A stretch of DNA of 64,000 nucleotides from CBDCYS01 sp965226245 (GCA_965226245.1 CBDDCL010000015.1:3286001-3350000); one strand, 5' to 3'; positions 35,287 through 44,886 are shown, numbered from the stretch's first letter. Notes: generated by a model from the sequence alone, not told the origin. Made by a program: numbers and translations.

Positions 35287-35474
35287 TGCCTCCCGGCGGG
35301 CAGCGTCGGCCATCGGAAGATGCTGCCATCACAAGTTCCATCCTGGCATTGAAGCAGCGGGCCCCGCTTGCCGCGACATTTGCATTGAACAAGTCGAATC
35401 GGATGGCTCGCCTAACTGACGCGGTTTGGGCCCAGCGCCGCCCGAGGCGTTACTGTAAGTTAGACTGAATACTC

Positions 35475-36179
35475 ATGCAAATGGACCTGTTCGTTTTCGA
35501 TCTGGATGGCACTTTGATCGATTCCAAGCTCGATCTGGCCCTTGCCGTCAACGCCGCCCGTGAGCATGCTGGTAAGGGTCCGCTGAAACATGAGCTGATT
35601 TATTCCTACGTCGGTAATGGGGCGCCGACACTCATCCACAGAGCACTGGGTCCCGGCGCCTCGGACGAACAGGCCGAGCAATCGCTCCATTTCTTCTACG
35701 AGCACTACAAAGAGCACATGCTCGACAACACACGTCTTTACCCTGGCGTGCAAAGTGCGCTCGATGAGCTTCTGGACGCCGGCAAGCGGATGGCCGTGCT
35801 GACGAACAAGCCGGTCCGGTTCAGCCGCCTTCTCATTGAGAGACTGGGCCTTGGCGGCCACTTCCTGCGAACCTACGGAGGCAACAGCTTTGACACGAAA
35901 AAGCCCGATCCATACGGACTGAATCTCTTGATGGCAGAGCTGGCAACGCCTCCCGAGAGAAGCATCATGGTGGGTGACAGCGCCGTCGATGTCCAGACAG
36001 CACGTAACGCGGGCGTGATTTCGTGCGGCGTGACTTACGGACTGCAGCCCGAAACATTCGAACAGCATCGGCCGGAAATCCTTGTCGATGACCTCCGCGA
36101 GTTGGCGGGTATGGCCGGCTTGGCTACCGCTATCGCCCCGACCTCCAACGGGCTGCCCGCCAGTGATCAGATCTCCTAG
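35475..36179 (+). CDS. gph: HAD-family phosphatase, phosphoglycolate phosphatase-like
   Basis: A 234-residue HAD hydrolase with motif I FDLDGTLIDSKLD, motif II AVLTNKP, motif III lysine in KKPDPYGL and motif IV MVGDSAVDVQTA. Length and the alpha-helical cap between residues about 15 and 80 match Gph, which removes the phosphate from 2-phosphoglycolate. Other small phosphate esters are possible. ATG 35,475 or 35,481 may be used; the ribosome site is weak. Confidence 0.87.
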   Translation: MQMDLFVFDLDGTLIDSKLDLALAVNAAREHAGKGPLKHELIYSYVGNGAPTLIHRALGPGASDEQAEQSLHFFYEHYKEHMLDNTRLYPGVQSALDELLDAGKRMAVLTNKPVRFSRLLIERLGLGGHFLRTYGGNSFDTKKPDPYGLNLLMAELATPPERSIMVGDSAVDVQTARNAGVISCGVTYGLQPETFEQHRPEILVDDLRELAGMAGLATAIAPTSNGLPASDQIS

Positions 36180-36408
36180 CCACTCGCGGATGGAGCAAAC
36201 AGGTACCCTCGGAGGCCCGGCAGGTGTCGGGGCGGTGGCCTGGTTAGGAGGGAAAGCGTCCTTATGGGGGCGGCGCGGCGACAATTCCATGGAGACCAGG
36301 TGGAGGCCATGCTTCGGGCGGACGGAGTCGACACCGGGGGGCTTTCGGGCGTTCGGCGGATGGATGCACGAGTCCGCGCTGCGAAGTATTTAAGTACTGC
36401 AACAAAGT
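36180..36408. other. Spacer between gph and the IS256-type remnant, no gene seen
   Basis: About 230 bases with no coding frame of quality. It ends at the putative left tip of the IS256-type element. Confidence 0.5.
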
Positions 36409-37865
36409 TTCTGTAAATTTGTTTGTTTCCACGGTGCCTTTGTTTCTCCAGTGTCTTTCCTTCTTCAGATTTGCGCCGCTGAGCCGGGCCGCAGGGAGCC
36501 CCTGGGGCGACCGCAGGTCCCGGCTCAGCGGCGGCGCGCTCAGGTCGCCTGCCTGGCCGTTTTGCTAGCCGCTTGCCCCAGCGCCTCCCAATCCGCGTTC
36601 TCCATGCTGAAGTAGGGCCGCGGCTCCAGTTGCCACTTCTCATGCCGCTCCAGCAAGATCGCCCCGATCAGCCGCTCGCAGGAGGCCCGGTTGGGAAACA
36701 CTCCCACCACCCGCGTGCGCTGCTGCAGCGTCTTCATCAGCCGCTCCAGCATGTTCGTCGATCCCAGCCGGCGGTGGTGGCCCTCCGGAAAATCCAGCAC
36801 CGTCAGGCAATCCTCCAGCCCCTGCCGCAACATCGCCGCCACTTTGGGCCGCCGGGTCTGCCACTTTTGGGCCATCTCCTCGCCCCGCCGCAGGCACTCC
36901 TGTTTGTCTTCTCCAGCAAACACCGCGGCCAAGTCGCTCAACACCTCGCGGTATTCCCGGTTGGCGACTTGGCGCGCCACCTCGCGTTTGAAATGCACCC
37001 GGCAACGCTGCCAGCGCACCCCTTGGAAGTGCCGCCCCAGCGCAGCCACGATGCCCGCATGGGCGTCGCTGACGATCAGCCGCAGCCCGCGAAACCGCGG
37101 TCCTTAAGCTGCCGAAACAGCTCTCCCCAAGTGGCTTCGGACTCGCTGTCGCCGTTGCGTCAGTCCAGAATTTCACGCTGCCCTTGCTCGTTGAACCCCG
37201 CGACCACCAGCACCGCCTCGCTGACGATGCCGCCTTTTTGGCGTATCTTTTCGTAACGCGCGTCGATCATCAGATAGAGGTATTCGTGCTGCTCCAGACG
37301 CCGCCCGCGGAACTGGGCCAGCTTCTCATCCAGCTCGGCCGCCACCCGCGAAACCGTCATCGCCGAGACCTCGCAGCCGCACATCTGATCCAGCACCCGC
37401 TGCACCCGCCGCGTCGAGACGCCCTGGAAATACATCTCGGCGCAGGCCACCAGCAGGGCCCGCTCGCTGCGCTGCCAGCGAGCGAACATCGACGGCTGGT
37501 AGGGCTCGCAATGGCGCACCTGGGGCACGCTCAGCGCCAGCTCTCCCACACGGGTTTTCAGCTTGCGGGGCTTGGCGCCATTGCGCCAGCCCTGTCGCTG
37601 CGGGTTGCGCTCGTGTCGCTCCACACCCAGTTGTTCGCTCACCTCCGCTCTCATCGCCAGGTTCAGCAGCTCTTCGAGCAGGCGTTTGAGGCCGTCCTGT
37701 TGTTGAAACAGCTCTGGCGCCAATTCCTCAATCGTGTCACTGTGTTGTTGGGTCATCGTTTCGTCTCCTTTGTGATGGTTTGTCTTTGAATCACATCCAT
37801 CGTGGAAACAAACGGTGACCCGAGTCAACCAGGCCAGAACATTCTACAGAAGAATTGTTACAGAA
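36409..37865 (-). mobile_element. Decayed IS256-type insertion sequence, ends tentative
   Basis: Contains the damaged transposase at 36,540-37,756. Candidate imperfect terminal repeats start TTCTGTAAATTTG at 36,409 and, reading inward from 37,865, TTCTGTAACAATTC. I found no target duplication, so the limits are provisional. Confidence 0.55.
36540..37756 (-). pseudogene. IS256-family transposase with a nonsense codon and a frameshift
   Basis: Starts MTQQHSDTIEELAPELF with an AAAGGAG site. The N-terminal part has LMIDARYEKIRQKGGIVSEAVLVVAGFN; the C-terminal part has RWQRCRVHFKREVA and NMLERLMKTLQQRTRVVGVFP, the usual mutator-type blocks. At REILD a TGA replaces the expected tryptophan codon (WRNGDSESE). 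A base is then lost in KDRGFRGLRLIVSDAH (near 37,092), shifting the frame. Two independent lesions make it inactive. Confidence 0.88.
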
Positions 37866-38512
37866 CCGGCTGCGCCCAAAAGACCGGGGCCACTCGGAAG
37901 AAAACGACTCCACACACCGACGCACCCTGGGAGAGGAAGTGGGCCGGAGCCAGAGCGCGTTGAGTGCTCCCCTCCCATCTTGCTCCCCTTGAAATCTTTC
38001 ACACCACACCCTTTAGAAAGGAGATCCTCACCCAGCAGCCTGCCCTGCCCCGATCCCACCCCTTTCAGGCTCATCCTTGGATTGGAAAATGCTTCTCTTG
38101 GCATAATTTGTCGCTCAGGTAACAGCCGAAGTGGAAACGGTAAGGGATTCTGCGACACGAAGTCTGGCGTGCTACCACGCAAGCAAGAGCCATCACTTAG
38201 CGCGAAAGATGACTCGGCTGGTCACCTAATTGACAACGATGCCTGGCAGTGTTTTCCGAGCCGCACCATGGTTTTCCGCGGCACACGCTTCAGCATGGGG
38301 TCTCTTATAATAATGCCTGAGGCCTACTCTCCCAGCATGGCCGAAAACAAGCGATGCGGAGACAGTCCACTGCACTAGAAGAAAAGAAGTAATCCTGTCG
38401 AGGGAGCAGAAGGGATTTTGTGAAAGCCACCGCGGCGATGGGGCTGGCCGCTAGTCCTTCCGCCGTGGCAAGCCATGCAGCCCGCCGCTAACTCTCCGAA
38501 GGAGTGCCACCC
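37866..38512. other. Intergenic region upstream of msrB, no gene seen
   Basis: About 650 bases without a supported gene. There is a TTATAATAAT stretch near 38,307-38,316 that could be a -10 region; no clear -35 is seen. Confidence 0.5.
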
Positions 38513-38923
38513 GTGAAAACCCCACCGATGAAGACAATAGACAAATCAGAACAGCAGTGGCGCGCTGAACTGACCCCGGAGCAATTCCGGATCACGCGCG
38601 AGAAGGGGACCGAGGCCCCCTTCAGCGGAGAATATTGGGATTGTAAGCTCCATGGAATCTACCGCTGCACCTGCTGTGACGCGCGCTTATTCACCTCGGA
38701 GGATAAGTTCGATTCCGGCACGGGCTGGCCCAGCTTTGCGCGGCCTGTGTCCGAAGATAACGTTGCCGCCGAAACAGATCTCAGCCACGGTATGCGCCGA
38801 AGCGAAGTCCTCTGCGGCGCCTGCGACGCCCATCTAGGCCACGTCTTCCCAGATGGCCCGGCGCCCGCCGGCCTGCGATATTGCATCAATTCCGCCTCGC
38901 TTAAACTGGACGAAGAGGAGTGA
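38513..38923 (+). CDS. msrB: Peptide-methionine (R)-S-oxide reductase MsrB
   Basis: A 136-residue enzyme that reduces the R form of methionine sulfoxide in proteins. It shows FDSGTGWPSF, the two zinc-binding CxxC pairs (CTCC and CGAC), HLGHVF and the catalytic cysteine in RYCINSASL. The GTG at 38,513 is eight bases after GGAG (38,501-38,504). The earlier GTG at 38,504 overlaps that site and is less likely; ATG 38,528 is another option. Confidence 0.92.
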   Translation: MKTPPMKTIDKSEQQWRAELTPEQFRITREKGTEAPFSGEYWDCKLHGIYRCTCCDARLFTSEDKFDSGTGWPSFARPVSEDNVAAETDLSHGMRRSEVLCGACDAHLGHVFPDGPAPAGLRYCINSASLKLDEEE

Positions 38924-39073
38924 CCAGGCGTCCCAAGCCCCCTTGAAACCACACCCCCAAGAAAAGTTGCTACACAACCTGAAAAAGCACGAAACGTGGC
39001 GCACGCTCTCAGCGGGCCGCGCCCGCCGCGGCCGTCAGATGGTGAAAAATACACGCTAGACTCTATTTAAATC

Positions 39074-39538
39074 GTGCCAGCCGCAATCACCACTGATCAC
39101 GAGAGCTTCATGCGAACGGCGCTGGAGCTGGCCGACCAGGCCGCGGCCGCGGGCGAAGTGCCGGTCGGGGCCGTCGTTGTCGTGCGCGGCCAAATCGTCG
39201 GCAACGGGGCGAATGCGCCCATCTCGACCGGAGATCCCACGGCGCACGCCGAGATCCTGGCTCTGCGGGAAGCGGCCAAACGGCTCGGAAATTACCGCCT
39301 CAACGGAGCGACCCTTTACGCCACGATGGAGCCCTGCGCGATGTGCGCGGGAGCAGTGGTGAACGCTCGCCTGGACAAGCTCGTTTTTGGAACTCGCGAT
39401 CTGCGCTTCGGCGCGGTGCGCAGCAAATTCCGGCTGGCCGATTCCGATTTATTGAATCACCAAGTGGAGATCGTCGAGGGCGTGCTCGCCGGCGAATGCC
39501 TCCAGCGGCTGCAACGCTTTTTCGCGGCGCGGCGCTAG
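39074..39538 (+). CDS. tadA: tRNA-specific adenosine deaminase TadA
   Basis: A 154-residue zinc deaminase that converts A34 to inosine in tRNA-Arg. The active site is HAEILALREA and EPCAMCAGAVVNAR, with the zinc ligands His and two Cys and the proton-shuttling Glu. GTG 39,074 is the likely start. TadA is essential in most bacteria, and this copy looks intact. Confidence 0.92.
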   Translation: MPAAITTDHESFMRTALELADQAAAAGEVPVGAVVVVRGQIVGNGANAPISTGDPTAHAEILALREAAKRLGNYRLNGATLYATMEPCAMCAGAVVNARLDKLVFGTRDLRFGAVRSKFRLADSDLLNHQVEIVEGVLAGECLQRLQRFFAARR

Positions 39539-39625
39539 CCAGCATTTTTCGCCAGTCTGAGGGTTGAAGCGGACGACAGGCCCGCCACTACTTCGTTACG
39601 CTTGCTCGCCATGGATATTCACGCG

Positions 39626-40468
39626 CTATTCGCGTTTCCTGAACCTCTCGGCGTGGACGCGGGCTACGTGCCACATGTAATGGTCCGCTTCGTGGTCTTC
39701 GGCCGCCGCCGTGATATGTTGGCGCGCCAGTGCATCGTTGCCATTCGCTTCGTGGTAAAGGCCGATGTAGAGGTGCGCGTAAAAAAGAGCTGAAGCGCGT
39801 TGCGAAGGCGACCCCTCGGTCCGCGCCGTTTCGAGCACCTCATCGGCGTTTGTTTCGCCACGCAAAAGCGCGTAGATCCGCATCATGGGCACGCGCGAGT
39901 CATGCCGGATGGGAAGCAGTTTCTGGCGGGCGCTGTCCGGATCGGATAATCGCGCAGTGCACAAGTAGTGCCAGAAAGCGTTTTCGACGTCGCTCGAATT
40001 GACGGTTTGATGGGACTCGAACTGCCGCCTGCCGTCGTCGTAGCGGCCGGTGTAGTAGTAAGAGATTCCCCGCTGCCAATGATAAGGCTCCTGGCTCGGC
40101 TGCAGTTCGATGGCGCGATCGAAATCGTCGATGGACGCCGCAATGTGGCCGGCCTTGAAATGCGCGCTGCCACGGCGGTTATACGTATCGGAATTCCGCG
40201 GAAGGAGTTGGACGAGCCGATCGTAGTCCGCGAGAGCCTCGGCGAACCGGCCAGCAGCTTCATGCACGGAGGCCCGAAGCGAATAGCCGCGCGGGTCGCC
40301 GGGGTTGATCTCAATCGCCCTGCCCGCCAGCGAGGCCGCTTCCTCGGGGCGTTGGGCGCGATAGGCTCGGCCTGCGCGTGAAAGCAATGACTCGCCGGAT
40401 TCGGGCAGTTCCTGGGCCGGAGCGCAGCCGCAAATCGCCAGTCCGCAGATCAGAATCGCAAAGCGCCC
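39626..40468 (-). CDS. TPR-repeat lipoprotein
   Basis: A 280-residue exported protein. The start ATG 40,468 opens a signal peptide, GRFAILICGLAICGC, which ends in a likely lipidated cysteine. About four tetratricopeptide repeats follow (for example AIEINPGDPRGYSLRASVHEAAGRFAEAL and FDRAIELQPSQEPYHWQRGISYYYTGRYDDG). It resembles NlpI-type lipoproteins that scaffold envelope complexes. No partner is indicated by the neighbours. Confidence 0.82.
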   Translation of the reverse strand, partial: GRFAILICGLAICGCAPAQELPESGESLLSRAGRAYRAQRPEEAASLAGRAIEINPGDPRGYSLRASVHEAAGRFAEALADYDRLVQLLPRNSDTYNRRGSAHFKAGHIAASIDDFDRAIELQPSQEPYHWQRGISYYYTGRYDDGRRQFESHQTVNSSDVENAFWHYLCTARLSDPDSARQKLLPIRHDSRVPMMRIYALLRGETNADEVLETARTEGSPSQRASALFYAHLYIGLYHEANGNDALARQHITAAAEDHEADHYMWHVARVHAERFRKRE

Positions 40469-40588
40469 CATACAGTTTCCTTGCTTTTGCCGGGGCTTAT
40501 CGAGGTTCATTGCGCCGCGGCGAAAGTACGCTGCTCCCCCGCCATGTTCGATTTCGTAAGACGGGCTTCCCCGCGAATATCGAATAAC

Positions 40589-41167
40589 TCACTCTTTGCT
40601 CCGAAGCACCGGATAGAACTGGGTAAAGACATTTCCGTTCGCAGCGTGTTCGTTGTGGCACGACCAGCAGCGGTCCTTGGGAAACGCGGCGGCCGTAGCG
40701 GCAAGCTTGCCTCCGGACTCAGTAAAACTGAAGTACGCCCAGCTTTCCTGAAATCGTGAACTGTCCTTGACGGCCGCTTCGAGGCCTACCGAACAGTCTT
40801 CAAAGCTCCCCTGCCGGTTGATCGAAGCTTGCGAGCCTGGGGTGAATACTTCCATCGCCAGGATCGTTCTTTCCGGGAAGCCGCCGGTCTTTTTGAAATG
40901 CTGATAGGCGTCAGGATGAATGTAGACGTTGTGGAACTTGGCATGCTTCAGCTTGCCGCTGTCCTCGTCGTAGCTCATGCCGAGCGATGCTCCGACAAAG
41001 ATCCATTCGCGGTAGCCCTCCGGCCGGACCAGTTCGTTGTTCGCCGTAAAGCGGGGCTTAGGATTGCTCTCGGCGGCGGCCGCGAGTGCCAGGCACACTC
41101 CGGCGGCAACAAGACAGGCCGGCGTTCGAAGCCGGATTCGTGTTTGGCTGGAAAAGTTTCGTAGCAT
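40589..41167 (-). CDS. Cytochrome P460-family protein
   Basis: A 192-residue periplasmic haem protein with a signal peptide (LVAAGVCLALAAAAES), the family block PEGYREWIFVGASLG, and a single haem-binding CWSCH near the C-terminus. P460 cytochromes oxidise hydroxylamine or bind NO; the function here is unproven. The lysine that cross-links the P460 haem cannot be assigned by eye. ATG 41,167 follows GGAGG. Confidence 0.87.
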   Translation of the reverse strand: MLRNFSSQTRIRLRTPACLVAAGVCLALAAAAESNPKPRFTANNELVRPEGYREWIFVGASLGMSYDEDSGKLKHAKFHNVYIHPDAYQHFKKTGGFPERTILAMEVFTPGSQASINRQGSFEDCSVGLEAAVKDSSRFQESWAYFSFTESGGKLAATAAAFPKDRCWSCHNEHAANGNVFTQFYPVLRSKE

Positions 41168-41269
41168 TGTCTGCCGCCTCCTGGGCGGGTTGCTTGATGG
41201 AACCACTTGAGGGGACTTCACGGTTGACCGCACGCTGGCGCCAGCGGCTCGGAAAATACGAGTGTCCCG

Positions 41270-42247
41270 TTACCGCGCGCTTCCCAGCGGTACCCTGCGG
41301 TCTTCTTTCGGCTTGACCCAAATCAGGCTCCAGGGGCGCTGCCGCAGCTCGTCGGTGAGCTGCTCGATATTCTCCGAGCTGACGCGAATATTTTCCAGCG
41401 TCTCGTTGATGTTTTCTTCGTTCAGGACGACGACCGCTTGGATGTCGGCGATCAAGCGCCGGGTTTCTTTCAAGGCCGCTTCCATTTCCTCCAAGTCTCT
41501 CTTCATCGGCTCCCGGGTTTCCTCCACGGTGCGGTTGACGTTGGCGATGGTTGTATCCGCGTTCCGCGCTACCTTCTGAATGTCATCCAGCAGGATGTCG
41601 ACCTTCTCGAGCATCTCGCTAACCTGGTCAGTGATCTTGTCGAATTTGGGGCGCTGCTCGGCAACCAGGAGGTTTGTGTTCTCGAGAATCTGCTCGAATG
41701 ACTTCTGATTCTTCTCGCTGGTCATTTCGGTCAGGTTTTCTAGGAGCACTTCAGCCCGGCCGGTCAAGCTGTTGAAATTCTCCCGCACATCTTTCATCAG
41801 AACCTGGGCCTGCTCTGAAACCTGCGAGATCTGGGCCGTCAGATCGTCAAGCGTCAAAGCCTCTTCGGAGCGCACGACTCCGCCGGGCTCGATTCGGCCG
41901 GCCTCGTTCGATCCCGTGCTGACTTCGAGATACTTGTCGCCCAGCGCGCTCAGCGAAGCCGTCTTGGCAACCGAATCAGCGTTGACGGGAATGTCGCCGC
42001 CCATCTGGAAGATGACTTCGACCCGGGTGGGGTCTTCGGCGAAAGGCCGCACTTCGCTGACGACTCCTGCTTTCAGTCCGCCGAAGCGCACCAGCGTACC
42101 CGGGTCGAGGCCCGCCGCGTAGGTGAAATAAGCGCGGTAAGTCACCTTGTCGCCGCCCAATTGAATGTTGGCGACAGAGATGAACGTGTAGACAAAAATA
42201 ATGATCGCGACAATGATGAACGTGCCGACTTTGGCTTCGCTGCTCAT
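41270..42247 (-). CDS. mlaD: MlaD-like MCE lipid-transport substrate-binding protein
   Basis: A 325-residue protein with one N-terminal membrane helix (FIIVAIIIFVYTFISVANI), an MCE domain (YFTYAAGLDPGTLVRFGGLKAG) and a long C-terminal helical region rich in coiled-coil heptads. It is longer than E. coli MlaD (183 residues), more like the PqiB/Mce1 group. It binds phospholipid between the membranes and works with MlaE and MlaF, whose genes lie immediately upstream (14 bases). Confidence 0.9.
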   Translation of the reverse strand: MSSEAKVGTFIIVAIIIFVYTFISVANIQLGGDKVTYRAYFTYAAGLDPGTLVRFGGLKAGVVSEVRPFAEDPTRVEVIFQMGGDIPVNADSVAKTASLSALGDKYLEVSTGSNEAGRIEPGGVVRSEEALTLDDLTAQISQVSEQAQVLMKDVRENFNSLTGRAEVLLENLTEMTSEKNQKSFEQILENTNLLVAEQRPKFDKITDQVSEMLEKVDILLDDIQKVARNADTTIANVNRTVEETREPMKRDLEEMEAALKETRRLIADIQAVVVLNEENINETLENIRVSSENIEQLTDELRQRPWSLIWVKPKEDRRVPLGSAR

Positions 42248-42261
42248 CTTTTCCCCCTAAG

Positions 42262-43098
42262 TTATCTGTCCGTCAGCCGCTCTAAGTAAGAGTCTTGGTC
42301 GGCGCCCACTTCGTCGGCGACCCGATCCAGAAACTGCCGTATCCGCGGGTGATCACTGTTGCGAATCTCGTCTTTTGTTCCCACCGCGATCATCTTGCCC
42401 TTGCGCAGCATGCACAAGCGGTCGGCAATCAGAAAAGCGCTCTCCAACTCGTGCGTCACGACGATGATCGTCATTTTGAAGGCGCTCTTGAGATGCAGAA
42501 TCAGCTCGTCAATCCCAGCCGCGATAATCGGATCCAGCCCGGCCGAGGGCTCGTCGAACAGCAGAATCTCGGGATCCATGGCCAATGCGCGCGCCACCGA
42601 TGCCCGCTTTTTCATGCCGCCGGAAAGCTGTGACGGGTAGAGATCCTCGACCCCGCCCAATCCGACCTGCTCCAGCTTCATGCGGGTCATGAGCTTGATG
42701 GTCGACTCGGCTAGTTTCGTGTGCTCGCGCAAGGGCAATGCGACATTGTCTCCGACGGTCATGGAGTTAAACATCGCCGCGCTCTGAAACGAGACTCCCA
42801 TAATTCGGCGGATCGCGGCAAGTTCTTTCTCGCTTGCCCGGGTAACGTCCACTCCCTTGATGAAGATGCGTCCGGAGGCCGGTTTGGCCAGCGCCTCGAT
42901 GTGACGCAGCATGGTGCTCTTGCCCGAGCCGCTGCCTCCCAGAATGACCATCGTTTCTCCGGGCAGAACATCCAGGTTGATGCCGTGCAAGACGGTGTTG
43001 TCGCCGTAGCGCACCACCAGGTCTTGGACCGAGATGATGGGCTCGGCCGGAGCCGGATTGCGGCTCTCTAAGACAAGACTCTCCGTGCCGGCGCTCAT
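42262..43098 (-). CDS. mlaF: MlaF-like ATP-binding protein of lipid ABC transporter
   Basis: A 278-residue ATPase. Walker A is LGGSGSGKST, the signature LSGGMKKRASVARALAMD includes the methionine typical of MlaF, Walker B is ILLFDEPSAGLDP, and the switch region is VVTHELESAF. It powers phospholipid movement across the envelope. The start overlaps the mlaE stop by four bases. Confidence 0.93.
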   Translation of the reverse strand: MSAGTESLVLESRNPAPAEPIISVQDLVVRYGDNTVLHGINLDVLPGETMVILGGSGSGKSTMLRHIEALAKPASGRIFIKGVDVTRASEKELAAIRRIMGVSFQSAAMFNSMTVGDNVALPLREHTKLAESTIKLMTRMKLEQVGLGGVEDLYPSQLSGGMKKRASVARALAMDPEILLFDEPSAGLDPIIAAGIDELILHLKSAFKMTIIVVTHELESAFLIADRLCMLRKGKMIAVGTKDEIRNSDHPRIRQFLDRVADEVGADQDSYLERLTDR

Positions 43099-43892
43099 TG
43101 CCAGAAGAAATAGAAAAAGGCGGTGAAAAGCAGATCCGCCAGGACGACCAGGAAAATGGACTTGACCACCGCCGACGTCGTTGCGCGGCCGACTCCCTCC
43201 GGGCCTCCGCGCACGAGGAACCCCTCAAAACAACCCACGTGCACGATGATGGTGCCAAAGGCGATGCTTTTGACCAGTCCGGAAACAATATCCCTCGTGA
43301 GCAGCACTTCCAGGGTCGCCTGCACGTACAGGTTCATGCTCATGTCCAGCGAGTAGAAGGTGTAGATTCCCCCCGCCAGAATGCCCGCCGTGTCGGCCGC
43401 GATCGTCAAGCAGGGCATCATCGCCATCATCGCCAGGTACTTTGGGACGACAACAAACTCAACCGGGTCCAAAGCCATCGTGCGCAGCGCATCGATCTCT
43501 TCGGTGACCACCATGGTTCCGATCTCGGCCGAGAATGCCGATCCGGATCGCCCGATCACAACCACCGCGGTCATCAACGGACCCAGCTCTCGCGTGATGC
43601 TGACCCCGACCAGGTTGATGACGAATTTCATGGCGCCGAATTGCCGCAATTCGGCGCCTGCTTGAAGCGCCAAGATCAAGCCCGTGCAAGCCGCGATCAG
43701 GCAAACGACGGGAAGGGCGTGCACGCCGACGATCGCCATCTGGCGCACCGTTGCCTTCCAGCGCAGGCGATTCCCCGTCACAGGGTTGGCCCGCCAGGAT
43801 GCCCGCAGCCCGCGCCAGAATTGCACCGACAGCCCGCCGACGTACTCGACTTGTTCGATCGTCGACTTGCCGACGGATTCCAGAATGTTCAT
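43095..43892 (-). CDS. mlaE: MlaE-like permease of lipid ABC transporter
   Basis: A 265-residue integral membrane protein with five to six helices and the conserved MlaE blocks GVSITRELGPLMTAVVVIGRSGSAFSAE and EEIDALRTMALDPVEFVVVPK. It forms the channel of the MlaFE transporter. A STAS-domain gene lies 66 bases upstream on the same strand, where E. coli keeps its STAS subunit MlaB in the same operon. Confidence 0.93.
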   Translation of the reverse strand: MNILESVGKSTIEQVEYVGGLSVQFWRGLRASWRANPVTGNRLRWKATVRQMAIVGVHALPVVCLIAACTGLILALQAGAELRQFGAMKFVINLVGVSITRELGPLMTAVVVIGRSGSAFSAEIGTMVVTEEIDALRTMALDPVEFVVVPKYLAMMAMMPCLTIAADTAGILAGGIYTFYSLDMSMNLYVQATLEVLLTRDIVSGLVKSIAFGTIIVHVGCFEGFLVRGGPEGVGRATTSAVVKSIFLVVLADLLFTAFFYFFWQ

Positions 43893-43958
43893 GGTCCAGT
43901 TGGGAACCGCTTGGAAGGACTCCGGCCCGGCTTTACGAGCCGGATTTGTGTCCCACGG

Positions 43959-44288
43959 TTAACCGAGAGCCTGCTCTTCGCTCTCCGCGATCTCAAATAC
44001 GTTGAGCAGTCTAGTCAACTCCAGGACGTGCCGCGGTCCTTCATTGAGGCCCACGAGAATCAGCCGCGCGGCGTGTTTCTTCGCTTCTTGCAACCCTTCA
44101 ACGAGACTCGCGATGCCGGAACTGTCAACATAGTTCACCTCGGAGAGGTTCAAGATAACCTTCTGTTGCTCACGATTGCGGAACAAATCCAAAACGGTCT
44201 CCCGCAGTTTCGGCGAGGAATAGAGGTCGACATCGCCGGAGACGTAAACGATCGAGCATGTGCCGTCGCGCTTGATATTGATGTCCAT
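43959..44288 (-). CDS. STAS-domain anti-sigma factor antagonist (SpoIIAA/MlaB-like)
   Basis: A 109-residue STAS domain. ATG 44,288 gives the usual length. The phosphorylatable serine is in VDSSGIASL, so it can be a classic anti-anti-sigma factor controlled by the RsbW-like kinase encoded 13 bases upstream. It is also followed by mlaE-F-D, and STAS protein MlaB is a subunit of the E. coli Mla transporter. Both roles are open. Confidence 0.9.
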   Translation of the reverse strand: MDINIKRDGTCSIVYVSGDVDLYSSPKLRETVLDLFRNREQQKVILNLSEVNYVDSSGIASLVEGLQEAKKHAARLILVGLNEGPRHVLELTRLLNVFEIAESEEQALG

Positions 44289-44301
44289 GGCTTTGCGGAT
44301 C

Positions 44302-44715
44302 CTAGCGAGCCCCCGGCTCACAAACCTTCCTCATTCGCACGAGGTTTTGATCGCCCTCGCGGCGGTATTCGACCTCGTCCATTGCGCTGCGGATCAGGTA
44401 GACTCCGCGTCCGCCGGGCCGCAGCTCGTCCGGAGGAGGCAGAGCCGCCTTCAAATCAAAAGCTTCGCCTCGGTCACGTATTTCGATCTCCATCATGTTG
44501 TCATCCGACCTGCATTTCAGCCAAACCTTTTGATTGCAATCGCCGTTGTAGGAGTGCCTCATGACGTTGGCCAAGGCCTCTCCGGCAGCTAGTATCACCT
44601 CATGGCGAGCCTTGGAATCGAGGCCCGCTTGCTCGGTAAACTCCTCGAGTAAAGTGCGGATGGGCCGAAGCCAGCGCGGGTCACTAGAGAATCTTATCTC
44701 GATTTCATCGGCCAC
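44302..44715 (-). CDS. rsbW: RsbW-type anti-sigma factor/serine kinase
   Basis: A 137-residue GHKL ATPase. The N box is EALANVMRHSY, G1 is IEIRDRGEAFD and G2 is GGRGVYLIRSAMDEV. Such proteins bind a sigma factor and phosphorylate the STAS antagonist. The pair is complete, but no sigma-factor gene is adjacent. The STAS gene follows directly. Confidence 0.9.
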   Translation of the reverse strand: MADEIEIRFSSDPRWLRPIRTLLEEFTEQAGLDSKARHEVILAAGEALANVMRHSYNGDCNQKVWLKCRSDDNMMEIEIRDRGEAFDLKAALPPPDELRPGGRGVYLIRSAMDEVEYRREGDQNLVRMRKVCEPGAR

Positions 44716-44863
44716 GTTGACGCCGCCTGTCTGTCCGGGCTTGGAGACAGACAGCTTTCCTGCGGAATTATAACATGGGCCGCGCTGACGGCCTGTTGGC
44801 GGGACCGGTCTGCGTTGTTGCCTTAAAGTTCAACCAGCAAGCAATTGAAATGTAGAGCGTAGG

Positions 44864-44886
44864 TGGTGGACCTGGAGGGATTCGAA
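44864..44886 (-). tRNA. Orphan tRNA 3'-end fragment (attachment-site scar)
   Basis: The minus strand reads T-loop TTCGAAT, then CCCTC, CAGGTCC, A and CCA, exactly the T-stem, acceptor, discriminator and CCA tail of a tRNA. The preceding bases do not pair with CCCTC, and no anticodon arm exists upstream, so this is not an intact tRNA. Integrases commonly leave such fragments where an element inserted into a tRNA gene. The sequence beside it (44,960-45,000) shows paired TGTGCC-like motifs often seen near integrase ends. Confidence 0.65.

Noticed and set aside
38411..38491. Short frame upstream of msrB
   Set aside because: About 24 codons, alanine-rich, no ribosome site.
43098..44564. 488-codon plus-strand open frame
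   Set aside because: Antisense to mlaE, STAS and rsbW genes, which have clear domains.
44864..44886. Intact tRNA gene
   Set aside because: No pairing partner for the T-stem, and no anticodon or D arm upstream.
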